Assembly: GCA_021783235.1 (NCBI GenBank)
Contig: JAJXUD010000011.1
Coordinates: forward strand, 20,455-84,454
From: Myxococcales bacterium
Lineage (GTDB): Bacteria > Myxococcota > Myxococcia > Myxococcales > JAKAPL01
DNA: 64,000 nucleotides
Direction: 5' to 3'
The position numbers were made by a program, and so were the translations under genes. A model generated the notes under the pieces. That model was not told where the DNA came from. It did no database searches and saw nothing but the letters and a program-made list of their open reading frames with translations. Each line of letters starts with the position of its first letter. Position 1 is the first letter of the stretch. Below are positions 34,725 to 42,511 of this stretch, in pieces.

Positions 34725-36014
34725 ATGGCTCTCCAGCTCGATCGCCCCCGGGCGCCCCGACCTTCGCCGGCCTGCGCGCTGCCGGACCGGCGGCGCGAGC
34801 TCTACCCCGAGGCGACCGACGCCGAGTGGGGAGACTGGCGCTGGCAGGCGCGGCAGATGATCGGGACGCTCGAGGCGCTCGAGGCGAAGCTGCCGCTGTC
34901 GCCCGAGGAGCGCAACGCCGTGGCCTCCACCCGCGCCATCTTCCGGCTCGGCATCACGCCCTACTACCTCTCGCTCGTCCACCCGACGCACCCGTTCTGC
35001 CCGATCCGCCGGCAATCGATCCCGCTCGCGGGGGAGGCGACGGTCCGGCCGGGCGAGCTGCGCGATCCGCTCGGCGAGGATCTGACCCGCCCCACCCCGG
35101 CGATCGTCCACCGCTACCCCGACCGGCTGCTCCTGCTCGCGACCGACCGCTGCACCGTCTACTGCCGCCACTGCACGCGCCGCCGGCTCACCGGGGGCGA
35201 CGAGGGCGAGCTCGACCGGGCGGCCCTGCGCGACGCGGTCCGCTACCTGCGCGCCCACCCCGAGGTGCGCGACGTGCTCGTCTCGGGCGGCGACCCGCTC
35301 CTCCTCTCGGACGCGCGGCTCGACGAGCTGCTCTCGGAGGTGGCCTCGGTCCCCTCGGTGGAGATGATCCGCATCGGCACGCGCATCCCGGTGACCTGCC
35401 CGATGCGGGTGACGGACGAGCTCGCGCGGCTCCTGCGCCGCCACGCGCCGCTCTTCGTCGTCACCCACTTCAACCACGCCCGCGAGATCACCCCCGAGGC
35501 GGCGCGCGCCTGCGAGGCGCTCGTCGACGCGGGCGTGCCCGTGGAGAACCAGACCGTGCTCTTGCGGCAGGTCAACTCGAGCGCCCGCGCGATCCTGGAT
35601 CTGAACCATCGGCTCCTGCGGCTGCGCGTCCGGCCCTACTACCTGCACCAGGCGGACGTGGCCGAGGGGATCGAGCACCTGCGCACGCCCATCGAGAAGG
35701 GGATCGAGATCCTGGAGGCGCTGCGGGGCCACACGAGCGGCCTCGCCGTTCCCCACCTCGCGGTCGACCTGCCGGGCGGCGGCGGCAAGGTGACGATCCA
35801 GCCGAACTACGTGCTCTCGAGCGGCGAGCGCGAGTGGAAGCTGCGAAACTTCCAGGATCGGATCTACCGTTACCCGCAGCCCGCCGAGCGCGACTGCTCC
35901 TGCCCCTACGACGACGAGGTCTTCTACTCGCCCGCCTGCGCGGGGACCGCGGCGCAGGGCGAGGCCGTGAAATGGCCCGCGAGCGAGCCCGCGTCGGCGA
36001 AGTCGACCTCGTAG
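34725..36014 (+). CDS. kamA: Radical-SAM lysine 2,3-aminomutase family enzyme
   Basis: A 429-residue radical SAM/PLP enzyme. The [4Fe-4S] motif is CTVYCRHC near residue 144, PLP lysine lies in VDLPGGGGKVTI, and the two carboxylates that bind the substrate amino group in clostridial KamA are kept: Asp in HQADVAEGIEHLRTP and Asp in AVDLPGGGGK. That argues for lysine rather than glutamate as substrate. Length fits KamA (about 416) better than EpmB (about 340). KamA makes beta-lysine, a precursor of the osmolyte N-acetyl-beta-lysine or of antibiotics, but no ablB acetyltransferase is adjacent. The last 30 codons overlap the converging lipoprotein gene by 91 bases. Confidence 0.9.
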   Translation: MALQLDRPRAPRPSPACALPDRRRELYPEATDAEWGDWRWQARQMIGTLEALEAKLPLSPEERNAVASTRAIFRLGITPYYLSLVHPTHPFCPIRRQSIPLAGEATVRPGELRDPLGEDLTRPTPAIVHRYPDRLLLLATDRCTVYCRHCTRRRLTGGDEGELDRAALRDAVRYLRAHPEVRDVLVSGGDPLLLSDARLDELLSEVASVPSVEMIRIGTRIPVTCPMRVTDELARLLRRHAPLFVVTHFNHAREITPEAARACEALVDAGVPVENQTVLLRQVNSSARAILDLNHRLLRLRVRPYYLHQADVAEGIEHLRTPIEKGIEILEALRGHTSGLAVPHLAVDLPGGGGKVTIQPNYVLSSGEREWKLRNFQDRIYRYPQPAERDCSCPYDDEVFYSPACAGTAAQGEAVKWPASEPASAKSTS

Positions 36015-36553
36015 CGACCCGCCGCGCTCTGCTGGTCGTTCGGGTCCACGGCGAGCAGGGTGACGCTCCCCGACTGAGCCGTCTCGATGCCGAACGAGCC
36101 GCCGTCGCCGTCCTCCCAGTCGAACTCGGCGATGGCGCCCGAGGGCGGCAGCGCCGGCGCGACGGGGTAGCTGCCGAGCTGCGCCCCGGCGAGGTGGAGC
36201 CGCAGCATGTTCCAGGGCGGGGGGACGCCGCCGTCCTGGAGGAGGCCGCAGAGCCCCGGCGCGTCGGCGAGGAAGACGAGCGTGTAGGCGGGGCCGCCGT
36301 CGGGGGTGACCACCTGGTAGCTGGACGAGACGAGGTCGAAGCCACGGCCGTCGACGCTGCCCATCGAGCCGTTGGGCCCCACGGGGCCGCCGTCCAGACC
36401 GCCGTCGGTCGGGCCGGAGCCGCCGTCGGGGGGCGGCCCGCCGTCGAGGACGTCGAGCGGATTGTGGTAGCGGGACGGCGCCGGCTCGATCACCGGGGAG
36501 AAGCAGCCGACGATGGCGGCGAGCGAGGCGGCGAGGGCGACGGCGCGAAGCAC
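35924..36553 (-). CDS. Small DAG-type lipoprotein, function unknown
   Basis: A 209-residue protein with a GTG start and a lipobox (SLAAIVGC at about residues 10-17). A Gly/Pro/Asp linker is followed by one folded domain with YTLVFLADAPGLCGLLQDGG and MLRLHLAG strands and a terminal GHFTASPC, with two Cys likely paired. The pattern of an inner-Cys loop and a strand ending in F-x-A-x-x-C recurs in myxobacterial lipoproteins of unknown role. The promoter is TTGACC-18-TAGCCT, 6 bases before the GTG. Its 3' end overlaps kamA. Confidence 0.72.
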   Translation of the reverse strand: MLRAVALAASLAAIVGCFSPVIEPAPSRYHNPLDVLDGGPPPDGGSGPTDGGLDGGPVGPNGSMGSVDGRGFDLVSSSYQVVTPDGGPAYTLVFLADAPGLCGLLQDGGVPPPWNMLRLHLAGAQLGSYPVAPALPPSGAIAEFDWEDGDGGSFGIETAQSGSVTLLAVDPNDQQSAAGRYEVDFADAGSLAGHFTASPCAAVPAQAGE

Positions 36554-36559
36554 GCGCGA

Positions 36560-36589
36560 AGGCTAGTGGGCCGCCCGAGGCCGGGTCAA
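36560..36589 (-). promoter_or_regulatory. Promoter of small lipoprotein gene, leaderless geometry
   Basis: Minus strand TTGACC (36589-36584), 18-bp spacer, TAGCCT (36565-36560), then 6 bases to the GTG at 36553, with no ribosome site. Confidence 0.55.
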
Positions 36590-36753
36590 GCGGCCGGCGG
36601 GCCGGAGATCGGAGCGGGGCAGCTCCGGAGCCGCTCGGGGCCGACCGCCAGGCGCTTGACGAGCCCTTCTCATCGCCCGGGCGCTCCCGGCCAGCGCTCG
36701 AAGGGCCCGAAGGGCCATGCCCGGCCCGACGGCCTCCGTGCTAGAACCGGGGC

Positions 36754-38250
36754 ATGGACGCCGCCGCCCTGCAGCGACGCTGCGACAAGCTCTCCTCCAT
36801 CCTCGAGGTGGCGCGCGCCATGGCGACGCAGCGCGACCTCGACGCCCTGCTGTCGATGGTGCTCTCCGCCGCGGCGCGGGTCGCCGAGGCCGACCGCTGC
36901 TCCATCTTCCTCGTCGACCGCGAGCGGGGCGATCTCTGGACGCGCGTCGCCCAGGGCATGGGAGCGGCGCAGGAGATCCGCACCCCGCTCGGCGTCGGCA
37001 TCGCGGGCCACGTCGCGCTCACGGGCGAGGCGCTCGTCATCCCCGACGCCTACGCCGATCCGCGCTTCAACCGCGCCGTCGACCAGGCGACGGGCTACCG
37101 GACGCGCAACATCCTCACCGTGCCGATGCGCAGCGCCGAGCGAGAGGGGGCCGTCACGGGCGTCCTGCAGGCGCTCAACCGCGAGGACGGCGGGGACTTC
37201 AACCGAGAGGACCAGGAGCTGCTCGAGGGGCTCGGGGGCCAGGCGGCGGCGGCCCTCGAGAACGCCTTCCTCCACGGCGAGATCGAGCGGCTCTTCGAGG
37301 GCTTCGTCCACGCCTCGGTGGTCGCCATCGAGTCGCGCGACCCGACCACCGCCGGCCACAGCGAGCGGGTGGCGAAGCTCACCCTCGCGCTCGCCCAGCG
37401 GATCGAGCGCGAGCCGCGAGGCCCGTGGGCAGGACGCCGCTTCAGCCGCGAAGAGCTCCAGGAGATCCGCTACGCCGCCCTGCTCCACGACTTCGGCAAG
37501 GTGGGCGTGCGCGAGAACGTCCTCGTCAAGGCGAACAAGCTCTACCCGCACGAGCTCGCGCTGCTCGAGAGCCGCTTCGAGCTCGCGGCGCGCTCGCGCG
37601 AGCTCGAGTCGGCGCGGCGACGGCTCGCCCTGCTCGAGCGCGGCGCCGCTCGCGCCGAGATCGAGGCCGAGGGCGCCCGGCTCGAGGTCGAGCTGCGCGA
37701 CCTCGCGGGCTTCCGCGAGCTGGTCCACGGCTGCAACCGCCCCACGCTGCTCGCCGAGGGAGGCCACGAGCGGTTGCGCGAGATCGCCAGCGCCACCGTC
37801 GACCCCTCGGGCGCGCAGCCGCTCCTCACGGAGGCCGAGCTCACCCGGCTCTCGATCCGAAAGGGAAGCCTCTCGGAGGAGGAGCGGCGCGAGATCGAGT
37901 CGCACGTCACCCACACCTTCCGCTTCCTCAGCCAGATCCCCTGGACGCGCTCGTTGCGCCGCATCCCCGAGATCGCCTACGGGCACCACGAGAAGCTCGA
38001 CGGCCGGGGCTATCCGCGCAAGCTGCCGCCCCAGGCCATCGCGCTCGAGACCCGCATGATGACGATCGCGGACATCTACGACGCCCTCACCGCGAACGAC
38101 CGGCCGTACAAGAAGGCCGTCCCGCACCCGAGGGCGCTCGAAATCCTCGAGATGGAGGCTCGCGAGGGGCAGCTCGACCCGGACCTCTTGCGCGTCTTCG
38201 TGGACGCCGAGGTGCCGGCCGCGGCGCTGGGCAGCCCAGCGGCGCGCTGA
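36754..38250 (+). CDS. GAF-HD-GYP protein, putative cyclic-di-GMP phosphodiesterase
   Basis: A 498-residue cytoplasmic protein. Residues about 15-175 form a GAF domain (ADRCSIFLVDRERGDLWT, GVGIAGHVALTGE). Residues about 185-485 form an HD-GYP domain with TAGHSERV, YAALLHDFGKVGV, SHVTHTFRFL, GHHEKLDGRGYP and ADIYDALTANDRPYKKA, so the metal ligands and GYP motif are all kept. HD-GYP enzymes hydrolyse c-di-GMP. Between HDFGK and the next helix there is an extra segment of about 110 residues with coiled-coil character (residues 275-375). No output or transport partner is adjacent. TAGAAC lies 6 bases before the ATG. Confidence 0.88.
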   Translation: MDAAALQRRCDKLSSILEVARAMATQRDLDALLSMVLSAAARVAEADRCSIFLVDRERGDLWTRVAQGMGAAQEIRTPLGVGIAGHVALTGEALVIPDAYADPRFNRAVDQATGYRTRNILTVPMRSAEREGAVTGVLQALNREDGGDFNREDQELLEGLGGQAAAALENAFLHGEIERLFEGFVHASVVAIESRDPTTAGHSERVAKLTLALAQRIEREPRGPWAGRRFSREELQEIRYAALLHDFGKVGVRENVLVKANKLYPHELALLESRFELAARSRELESARRRLALLERGAARAEIEAEGARLEVELRDLAGFRELVHGCNRPTLLAEGGHERLREIASATVDPSGAQPLLTEAELTRLSIRKGSLSEEERREIESHVTHTFRFLSQIPWTRSLRRIPEIAYGHHEKLDGRGYPRKLPPQAIALETRMMTIADIYDALTANDRPYKKAVPHPRALEILEMEAREGQLDPDLLRVFVDAEVPAAALGSPAAR

Positions 38251-38284
38251 GGATGCGCGCGCTCGCCTCGAGCGTTCAAGAACC

Positions 38285-38890
38285 GTGCGGCTCGATCGAG
38301 ACTTCTTCGCGGAGCCGGCCCGCGAGGTGGCGCGCCGGTTGATCGGCGCCCGGCTCGTCCGCCGCTTCGACGACGGCCGGTTCGCGGTGGGACGGATCGT
38401 CGAGACCGAGGCCTACGTCGGCCCCGAGGATCTCGCCTGCCACGCCTCGCGCGGCCGGACGGCCCGCACCGAGGTGATGTTCGGCCCGCCGGGCCACGCC
38501 TATGTCTTCCTCGTCTACGGCATGCACCACTGCCTGAACGCGGTCACCGATCCGCAAGGACGACCCGCCGCCGTGCTCTTGCGCGCGATCGAGCCCGTCA
38601 TGGGCATCGCCGCCCCGACGAACGGACCGGGCCGCCTCTGCCGGGCGCTCGGCATCGACCTCGCCTTCTACGGCGAGGATCTCTGCGGCGAGAGGCTCTT
38701 CGTCGAGGCCGGCGCGCCGCGGGCGCCGGTCGACGCGAGCGCCCGCATCGGCGTCGACTACGCGGGCGCCTGGGCGCGGAGGAGGCTGCGCTTCTCCGAA
38801 CGCCGAAACCCCTTCGTCTCGGGGAGGCGGGGCGCTCCCCGAAAGCGGTTGTCCCGCCCTGGAGCGAGCCCTACAGTGGCGCTGCGATGA
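38285..38890 (+). CDS. mpg: 3-methyladenine (alkyladenine) DNA glycosylase
   Basis: Excises alkylated purines and hypoxanthine in base-excision repair. The 201-residue protein starts at GTG and shows the AAG-family blocks: AREVARRLIGARLVR, IVETEAYVGPEDLACHASRG with the active-site region, FGPPGHAYVFLVYGMHHCLN, and the NGPGRLCRALGID motif. The family ends near RNPFVSG; here about 22 further basic residues run into the promoter of the next gene, so the last part may be unstructured. Its stop overlaps the next ATG (ATGA). Confidence 0.92.
   Translation: MRLDRDFFAEPAREVARRLIGARLVRRFDDGRFAVGRIVETEAYVGPEDLACHASRGRTARTEVMFGPPGHAYVFLVYGMHHCLNAVTDPQGRPAAVLLRAIEPVMGIAAPTNGPGRLCRALGIDLAFYGEDLCGERLFVEAGAPRAPVDASARIGVDYAGAWARRRLRFSERRNPFVSGRRGAPRKRLSRPGASPTVALR
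38849..38877 (+). promoter_or_regulatory. Promoter of the GMC small-subunit gene, leaderless geometry
   Basis: TTGTCC (38849-38854), 17-bp spacer, TACAGT (38872-38877), then 9 bases to the ATG at 38887. It lies inside the 3' end of mpg. Confidence 0.5.
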
Positions 38891-39480
38891 TTCCCGCGCC
38901 GCTCCCGCCGCCCGCCGAGGAGACCCGCCCCGCGCCCCCGTCCCCGGCCGGCTTCGGAAGGCGGGAGCTCTTGCGTGGGGCGCTCTGGACCGGGGCGGCG
39001 ATGGCCTCGGGCGGACTCCTCTACCGGGCCTGCTTCGGCTCGGGCGTCCCCGGTCGCGGGCTGCTCGCGCTCACCGAGGGCGAGTTCCTCACCGCCGCCT
39101 CCGCCGCCGGCGCCTTCTTCCCACGGGGTGAGTTCGAGGTCAGCGCGGAGGAGGCGCACGTCGGGGAGTTCCTCGATCGCTACATCCACGACATGCCCCG
39201 GGCGAAGGCGCGCCTCTTCAAGCTCCTCCTGCGGACGCTCGAGTACAGCCCCGCCGTGGCCATCCAGAGCCTGACCCGCTTCTCTCGCCTCTCGCTCTCC
39301 GACCGCCGCCGCGTGCTCGAGGCCTGGGAGCACAGCCGGCTCTTCGCTCAACGGACCGCCCACCGCGCGCTCCTCTTCGCCTGCGCGAGCGGCTACTTCG
39401 AGGACGACGCCGTGCTCGCCAAGATGGGCTGGGGCGTCGGCTGCGTCGTGAGCCCACGGGAGAAGGGCGAGCTGCCGTGA
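38887..39480 (+). CDS. Gluconate 2-dehydrogenase subunit 3-like protein
   Basis: A 197-residue protein. After a Pro-rich start, GRRELLRGALWTGAAMASGG resembles a twin-arginine signal, so export in folded form with its partner is likely. The mature part fits the Gluconate_2-dh3 family (EGEFLTAASAAGAFFPRG, FLDRYIHDMPRAKARLFKLL, LSLSDRRRVLEAWEHS), the small helical subunit that accompanies GMC-type dehydrogenases. The partner gene follows with a GTGA overlap. In the known enzymes the small subunit carries the export signal for the flavoprotein. Confidence 0.8.
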   Translation: MIPAPLPPPAEETRPAPPSPAGFGRRELLRGALWTGAAMASGGLLYRACFGSGVPGRGLLALTEGEFLTAASAAGAFFPRGEFEVSAEEAHVGEFLDRYIHDMPRAKARLFKLLLRTLEYSPAVAIQSLTRFSRLSLSDRRRVLEAWEHSRLFAQRTAHRALLFACASGYFEDDAVLAKMGWGVGCVVSPREKGELP

Positions 39481-40979
39481 TCCGCTCGGCCCAGGAGCTC
39501 GTGGGCTCGGCCGGAACCGCGATCTGGCAGGCCGACGTCTGCGTCGTCGGAACCGGCGCGGGCGGCGCAGCCGTCGGCCACACGCTCGCGAAGGCCGGCG
39601 CGAAGGTCCTCTTCCTCGAGGAGGGGCGCTCCTGGGCGCCCGAGCAGTTCGTGCCGAAGCCGTCGGTGGCCTATCGCAACCTCTACCAGGACCGGAACAC
39701 GCGGGTCATGGAGGGGAAGAGCTACATCCCGCTCCCCGGCGGCCGCGGGGTGGGCGGCTCGACGCTCGTCAACTCGGGCATCTGTTTCCGCGCGCCCGAC
39801 CGAGTGCGGCGGCGCTGGAGCTCGTTCGGCCTGGACTGGGCGGCGCCGGGCGGCGAACTCGACGCGATCTACGGCGAGGTCGAGGCGCTGCTCGGGGTCG
39901 CGAAGACCGACCCGTCCCAGGCGAGAGGCAACAACCTCATCTTCAAGAAGGGAGTCGAGAGGCTCGGGCACCCGGGCGGCGACTTCATCTCGCGAAACGC
40001 CCCGGGCTGCGTCGGCTGCGGCGTCTGCCAGCTCGGCTGCCCCACCGGCGGAAAGGCGAGCGCCGACCTGACCTTCATCCCGGAGGCGATGGACTCGGGC
40101 GCCGAGGTCCACACGGGCTGCCGCGTCGAACGGATCTTGCTCGAGCGGGGGCGCTGCATCGGGGTCGAGGGGATCGCGCTCTCGCCGGACGACCGGTCGA
40201 TCGGCCGCTTCCAGGTGCGGGCCGGCAAGACCGTGCTCGCGGGCAGCGCCGTCGGGACGCCGCTCCTCCTCTGGCGATCGGGCACCGGCAACCGCAGCGG
40301 CCAGGTCGGGAAGAACCTGCACGTCCACCCGGGGACCGGCACGATCGCCTTCTTCGACGAGGAGATCCGGCTCTGGGACGGCGTCACGCAGGGATACTAC
40401 GTGGACCTCGAGGACGAGGACATCGTCATCGAGACCTTCTCGGCGACTCCCGAGACCTACTACACGCTCGCCCGCCGCTCGGTGGGCGGCGATCTGCGCA
40501 AGATGAACCGCATGGCCTCGTGCGGCGCCATGATCGCCGACCGATCGAGCGGCACGGTGAGGCCCGCACCCGACGGCCGCCCCGAGATCGCCTACTCGCT
40601 CGGCGAGGAGGATCGAGCGCGGCTCATCCGATCGCTGCGCTTCATCAACACCGTCTACGCCGCCGCCGGGGCCGTCGAGCTGCAGGCCGGCGTCACCGGA
40701 GTGCCCACCGTCCGGACGCTCGACGAGGCGCTCGCGCAGCTCCACCCGGACGTCGCGCTCCACGAGATGAACGTCTACGCAAGTCACCCGCAAGGGACCT
40801 GCCGCATGGGCGTCGATCCGGACGAATCGGTGGTCCGCCCCGACGGGCGCACCCACGACGTCGAGGCGCTCTACGTCGCCGACGGGAGCCTCTTTCCCGA
40901 GGCGCTGGGCGTGAACCCGCAGATCACCATCATGTCACTGGCGGTCTGGATTGGCCGTCGCATGGCTGCCGGCGGCTGA
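39477..40979 (+). CDS. GMC family FAD oxidoreductase
   Basis: A 500-residue flavoprotein. The FAD dinucleotide fold is CVVGTGAGGAAVGHTLAKAG, followed by VGGSTLVNSGICFRAPDRV. The region CVGCGVCQLGCPTGGKAS has four closely spaced cysteines typical of the cholesterol-oxidase/membrane-dehydrogenase branch. The C-terminal HPQGTCRMG...ADGSLFPEALGVNPQITIMSLA contains the catalytic His and FAD-binding end. The start is GTG overlapping the small-subunit stop. Substrate is unknown; relatives oxidise sugars, sugar acids, alcohols or sterols. A cytochrome subunit is not seen. Confidence 0.9.
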   Translation: MIRSAQELVGSAGTAIWQADVCVVGTGAGGAAVGHTLAKAGAKVLFLEEGRSWAPEQFVPKPSVAYRNLYQDRNTRVMEGKSYIPLPGGRGVGGSTLVNSGICFRAPDRVRRRWSSFGLDWAAPGGELDAIYGEVEALLGVAKTDPSQARGNNLIFKKGVERLGHPGGDFISRNAPGCVGCGVCQLGCPTGGKASADLTFIPEAMDSGAEVHTGCRVERILLERGRCIGVEGIALSPDDRSIGRFQVRAGKTVLAGSAVGTPLLLWRSGTGNRSGQVGKNLHVHPGTGTIAFFDEEIRLWDGVTQGYYVDLEDEDIVIETFSATPETYYTLARRSVGGDLRKMNRMASCGAMIADRSSGTVRPAPDGRPEIAYSLGEEDRARLIRSLRFINTVYAAAGAVELQAGVTGVPTVRTLDEALAQLHPDVALHEMNVYASHPQGTCRMGVDPDESVVRPDGRTHDVEALYVADGSLFPEALGVNPQITIMSLAVWIGRRMAAGG

Positions 40980-41543
40980 TCTCGGGGGCGGCGCGGAGCT
41001 CGGCTTCAACGGGCGAGAGAGCGCCGCGGCAGCCCGCCCGACGTCGACGACGACGTAGGTCGACTTCGCTCCGAACTCGGTGGTTGGGCCGAGCGTCTCG
41101 CGGAAGGCCGCGCAGCGCCCGTCCGGCGAGAAGCCCCACAGGGAGAGATCGGTCGCCGCCGGCGATGACGGCGGCGCGCGGTAGATCTCCTTCGCCCGGC
41201 CGTCCGAGCGCCGGCGCAGGGTGAGCTCGACGCGGCCCGCGGCGCCGATCCTCGCCTCCAGGGTGTAGGAGCGGTCGATCCAGGAGGGCGCCGGGCGAGA
41301 CTGGTCCGAGAAGCGGCCCTCCGCGAGGAGCCGCTCGGCCTCGGTCCGGCTCGCGGCGTCGTGGATGGCGACGACCTTCTCGACCTGGCCGTCTCTGCAG
41401 CGGACGAACGTCACGGTCGGAACGCCGGCCCCCTGGCTGAAGGCCGAGAAGGCGAACTGGCGCGAGTCGCCGCCAAAGCCCGCGAAGCGCTCCGGCGCGA
41501 CGAGACTGGCGGCGGAGGCGGCGGCGAGGACGAAGGCGACCAT
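40935..41543 (-). CDS. Secreted protein, function unknown
   Basis: A 202-residue protein with an N-terminal signal (MVAFVLAAASAASLVA) and a mature part of mixed strands (FVRCRDGQVEKVVAIHDAAS, LEARIGAAGRVELTLRRRS, DLSLWGFSPDGRCAAFRE, STYVVVDVG). The start could also be the GTG two codons upstream. The 3' end overlaps the GMC gene by 45 bases tail to tail. I recognise no family; the repeated strand motifs suggest a small beta-rich domain. The competing minus-strand frame in the same interval is Arg-rich and rejected. Confidence 0.68.
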   Translation of the reverse strand: MVAFVLAAASAASLVAPERFAGFGGDSRQFAFSAFSQGAGVPTVTFVRCRDGQVEKVVAIHDAASRTEAERLLAEGRFSDQSRPAPSWIDRSYTLEARIGAAGRVELTLRRRSDGRAKEIYRAPPSSPAATDLSLWGFSPDGRCAAFRETLGPTTEFGAKSTYVVVDVGRAAAALSRPLKPSSAPPPRSAAGSHATANPDRQ

Positions 41544-41584
41544 GGACACCAAGTTCGTCCGCCCCCCCTCGAAGCACAAGGGCC

Positions 41585-41781
41585 GCTAGTGTGCCCCGCC
41601 AGAATAAGCGGCACGTTTCGGCGTTCGGGGCACACTAGCCCTTCGACGGAGGGCGTGCCGCCCTCCCTGCCAGGCCGCTGGCGCAGCCTGGCATTCCCTC
41701 CCTGCCACGGCCGGACTCCCGGCCGGGCCGCCTCCGGCGGCCGGATCGATCGTTCCGCTGATTGTGACGGGGTACACTAGC
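41585..41781. repeat. Inverted-repeat element, MITE-like
   Basis: A 14-bp sequence GCTAGTGTGCCCCG at 41585-41598 recurs inverted at 41626-41639 (perfect) and at 41768-41781 (one mismatch). The outer pair bounds 197 bases that contain further hairpins (GGAGGGC/GCCCTCC near 41650, CCAGGC/GCCTGG near 41672, and a CCGGC-rich stem near 41700). It fills the gene-free gap and its right end supplies the stop codon of the next gene. No transposase or target duplication is visible. Confidence 0.6.
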
Positions 41782-42064
41782 CCGCGTCGGGCTGGACGAG
41801 GCCGCAGTTCCCCGCGCCGCCGTCGCCGGCGGCCTCACAGGCGCACTGGTACTGGAGCTGCCGGCAGACGCCGCCCGGCCCGCAGTCCCGGTCGACGGCG
41901 CACTGCATCTCGCAGCTCCCGGAGACGCCGCCGTTCACGGCGCAGTCGGCGCTGCAGACGTAGCCGCCCCAACACTGGGAATCGCTGCAGCAGCTGTTGT
42001 GGGTGCAGCCAGGGCCGGCCGCCGCGAACAGGCCCACGACCCCGACGATGAGCCAGCTCCGCAC
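41777..42064 (-). CDS. Small Cys-rich lipoprotein
   Basis: A 95-residue protein. The signal ends at a lipobox-like AAAGPGC near residue 20. The mature 75 residues contain thirteen cysteines in a pattern like the Cys-rich modules of the larger lipoproteins (CSDSQCWGGYVC, CAVDRDCGPGGVC). It ends in DAG. A structural disulphide-rich surface peptide is likely; no activity is known. Its start is 3 bases after the stop of the YkgJ-type gene, so it is the last gene of that run. Confidence 0.75.
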   Translation of the reverse strand: MRSWLIVGVVGLFAAAGPGCTHNSCCSDSQCWGGYVCSADCAVNGGVSGSCEMQCAVDRDCGPGGVCRQLQYQCACEAAGDGGAGNCGLVQPDAG

Positions 42065-42067
42065 GGT

Positions 42068-42511
42068 CTACGCTCCCTTCGAGTGGTGGCGCGAGATGGG
42101 CCGGGGGCCGTCGTCCTCGGGATCGAAACCGAGCGCCAGGTCGCCGAGCTCGCGGTTCAAGCTCCGGAGCCGCTCCCGCTGCCCGCGCCCCCCGTTCTGG
42201 GCGAGTTCGCAGCCATAGGTCCGGCAGCCGAACGGCCGCTCCTCGTACACCGTGCAGCGCCCCGCCGCGTCGAGGAAGCGGCAGCCGGCGTCGGGCCGCT
42301 CCGCGGGCAGCCGGCCGCCCCGCTCCGCGACCCGCCGGGCGACAAGCAGCCACTCGATCCGCCAGAGGTACGGCTCCCGGCCGGTCTCGGCGAAGCGGCT
42401 GCAACGGGCGCGGCCCGGGCAGGAGAACCCGGACTGCGCCTCGTCGACGCGCCCGTAGAAGGCCACGAGGTCGGCGAGCGCCTTGCGGGTCGGGTCGGCG
42501 AAGGCCCTCAC
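42068..42511 (-). CDS. YkgJ-type cysteine-cluster protein
   Basis: A 147-residue protein. The GTG start is set by a GTGA overlap with the HAD gene. It carries the CxxxxxxC(x)n-CRF-x-x-x-x-R-C-x-x-Y-x-x-R-P-x-x-C-R-x-x-x-C cluster: FSCPGRARC, GCRFLDAAGRCTVYEERPFGCRTYGC. The UPF0153/YkgJ family is predicted to bind a metal or Fe-S centre through these residues; biochemical function is unknown. The C-terminus is charged (DPEDDGPRPISRHH). Confidence 0.85.
   Translation of the reverse strand: MRAFADPTRKALADLVAFYGRVDEAQSGFSCPGRARCSRFAETGREPYLWRIEWLLVARRVAERGGRLPAERPDAGCRFLDAAGRCTVYEERPFGCRTYGCELAQNGGRGQRERLRSLNRELGDLALGFDPEDDGPRPISRHHSKGA

Noticed and set aside
34826-38059. Long plus-strand frame of 1077 codons
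   Set aside because: It overlaps kamA, the lipoprotein and HD-GYP genes in other frames, and is Arg/Pro/Ala-rich with no motif; it is a GC-content shadow.
40930-41577. Competing minus-strand frame in the secreted-protein gene
   Set aside because: It is Arg/Gly-rich shadow; the alternative frame has a signal peptide and natural composition.
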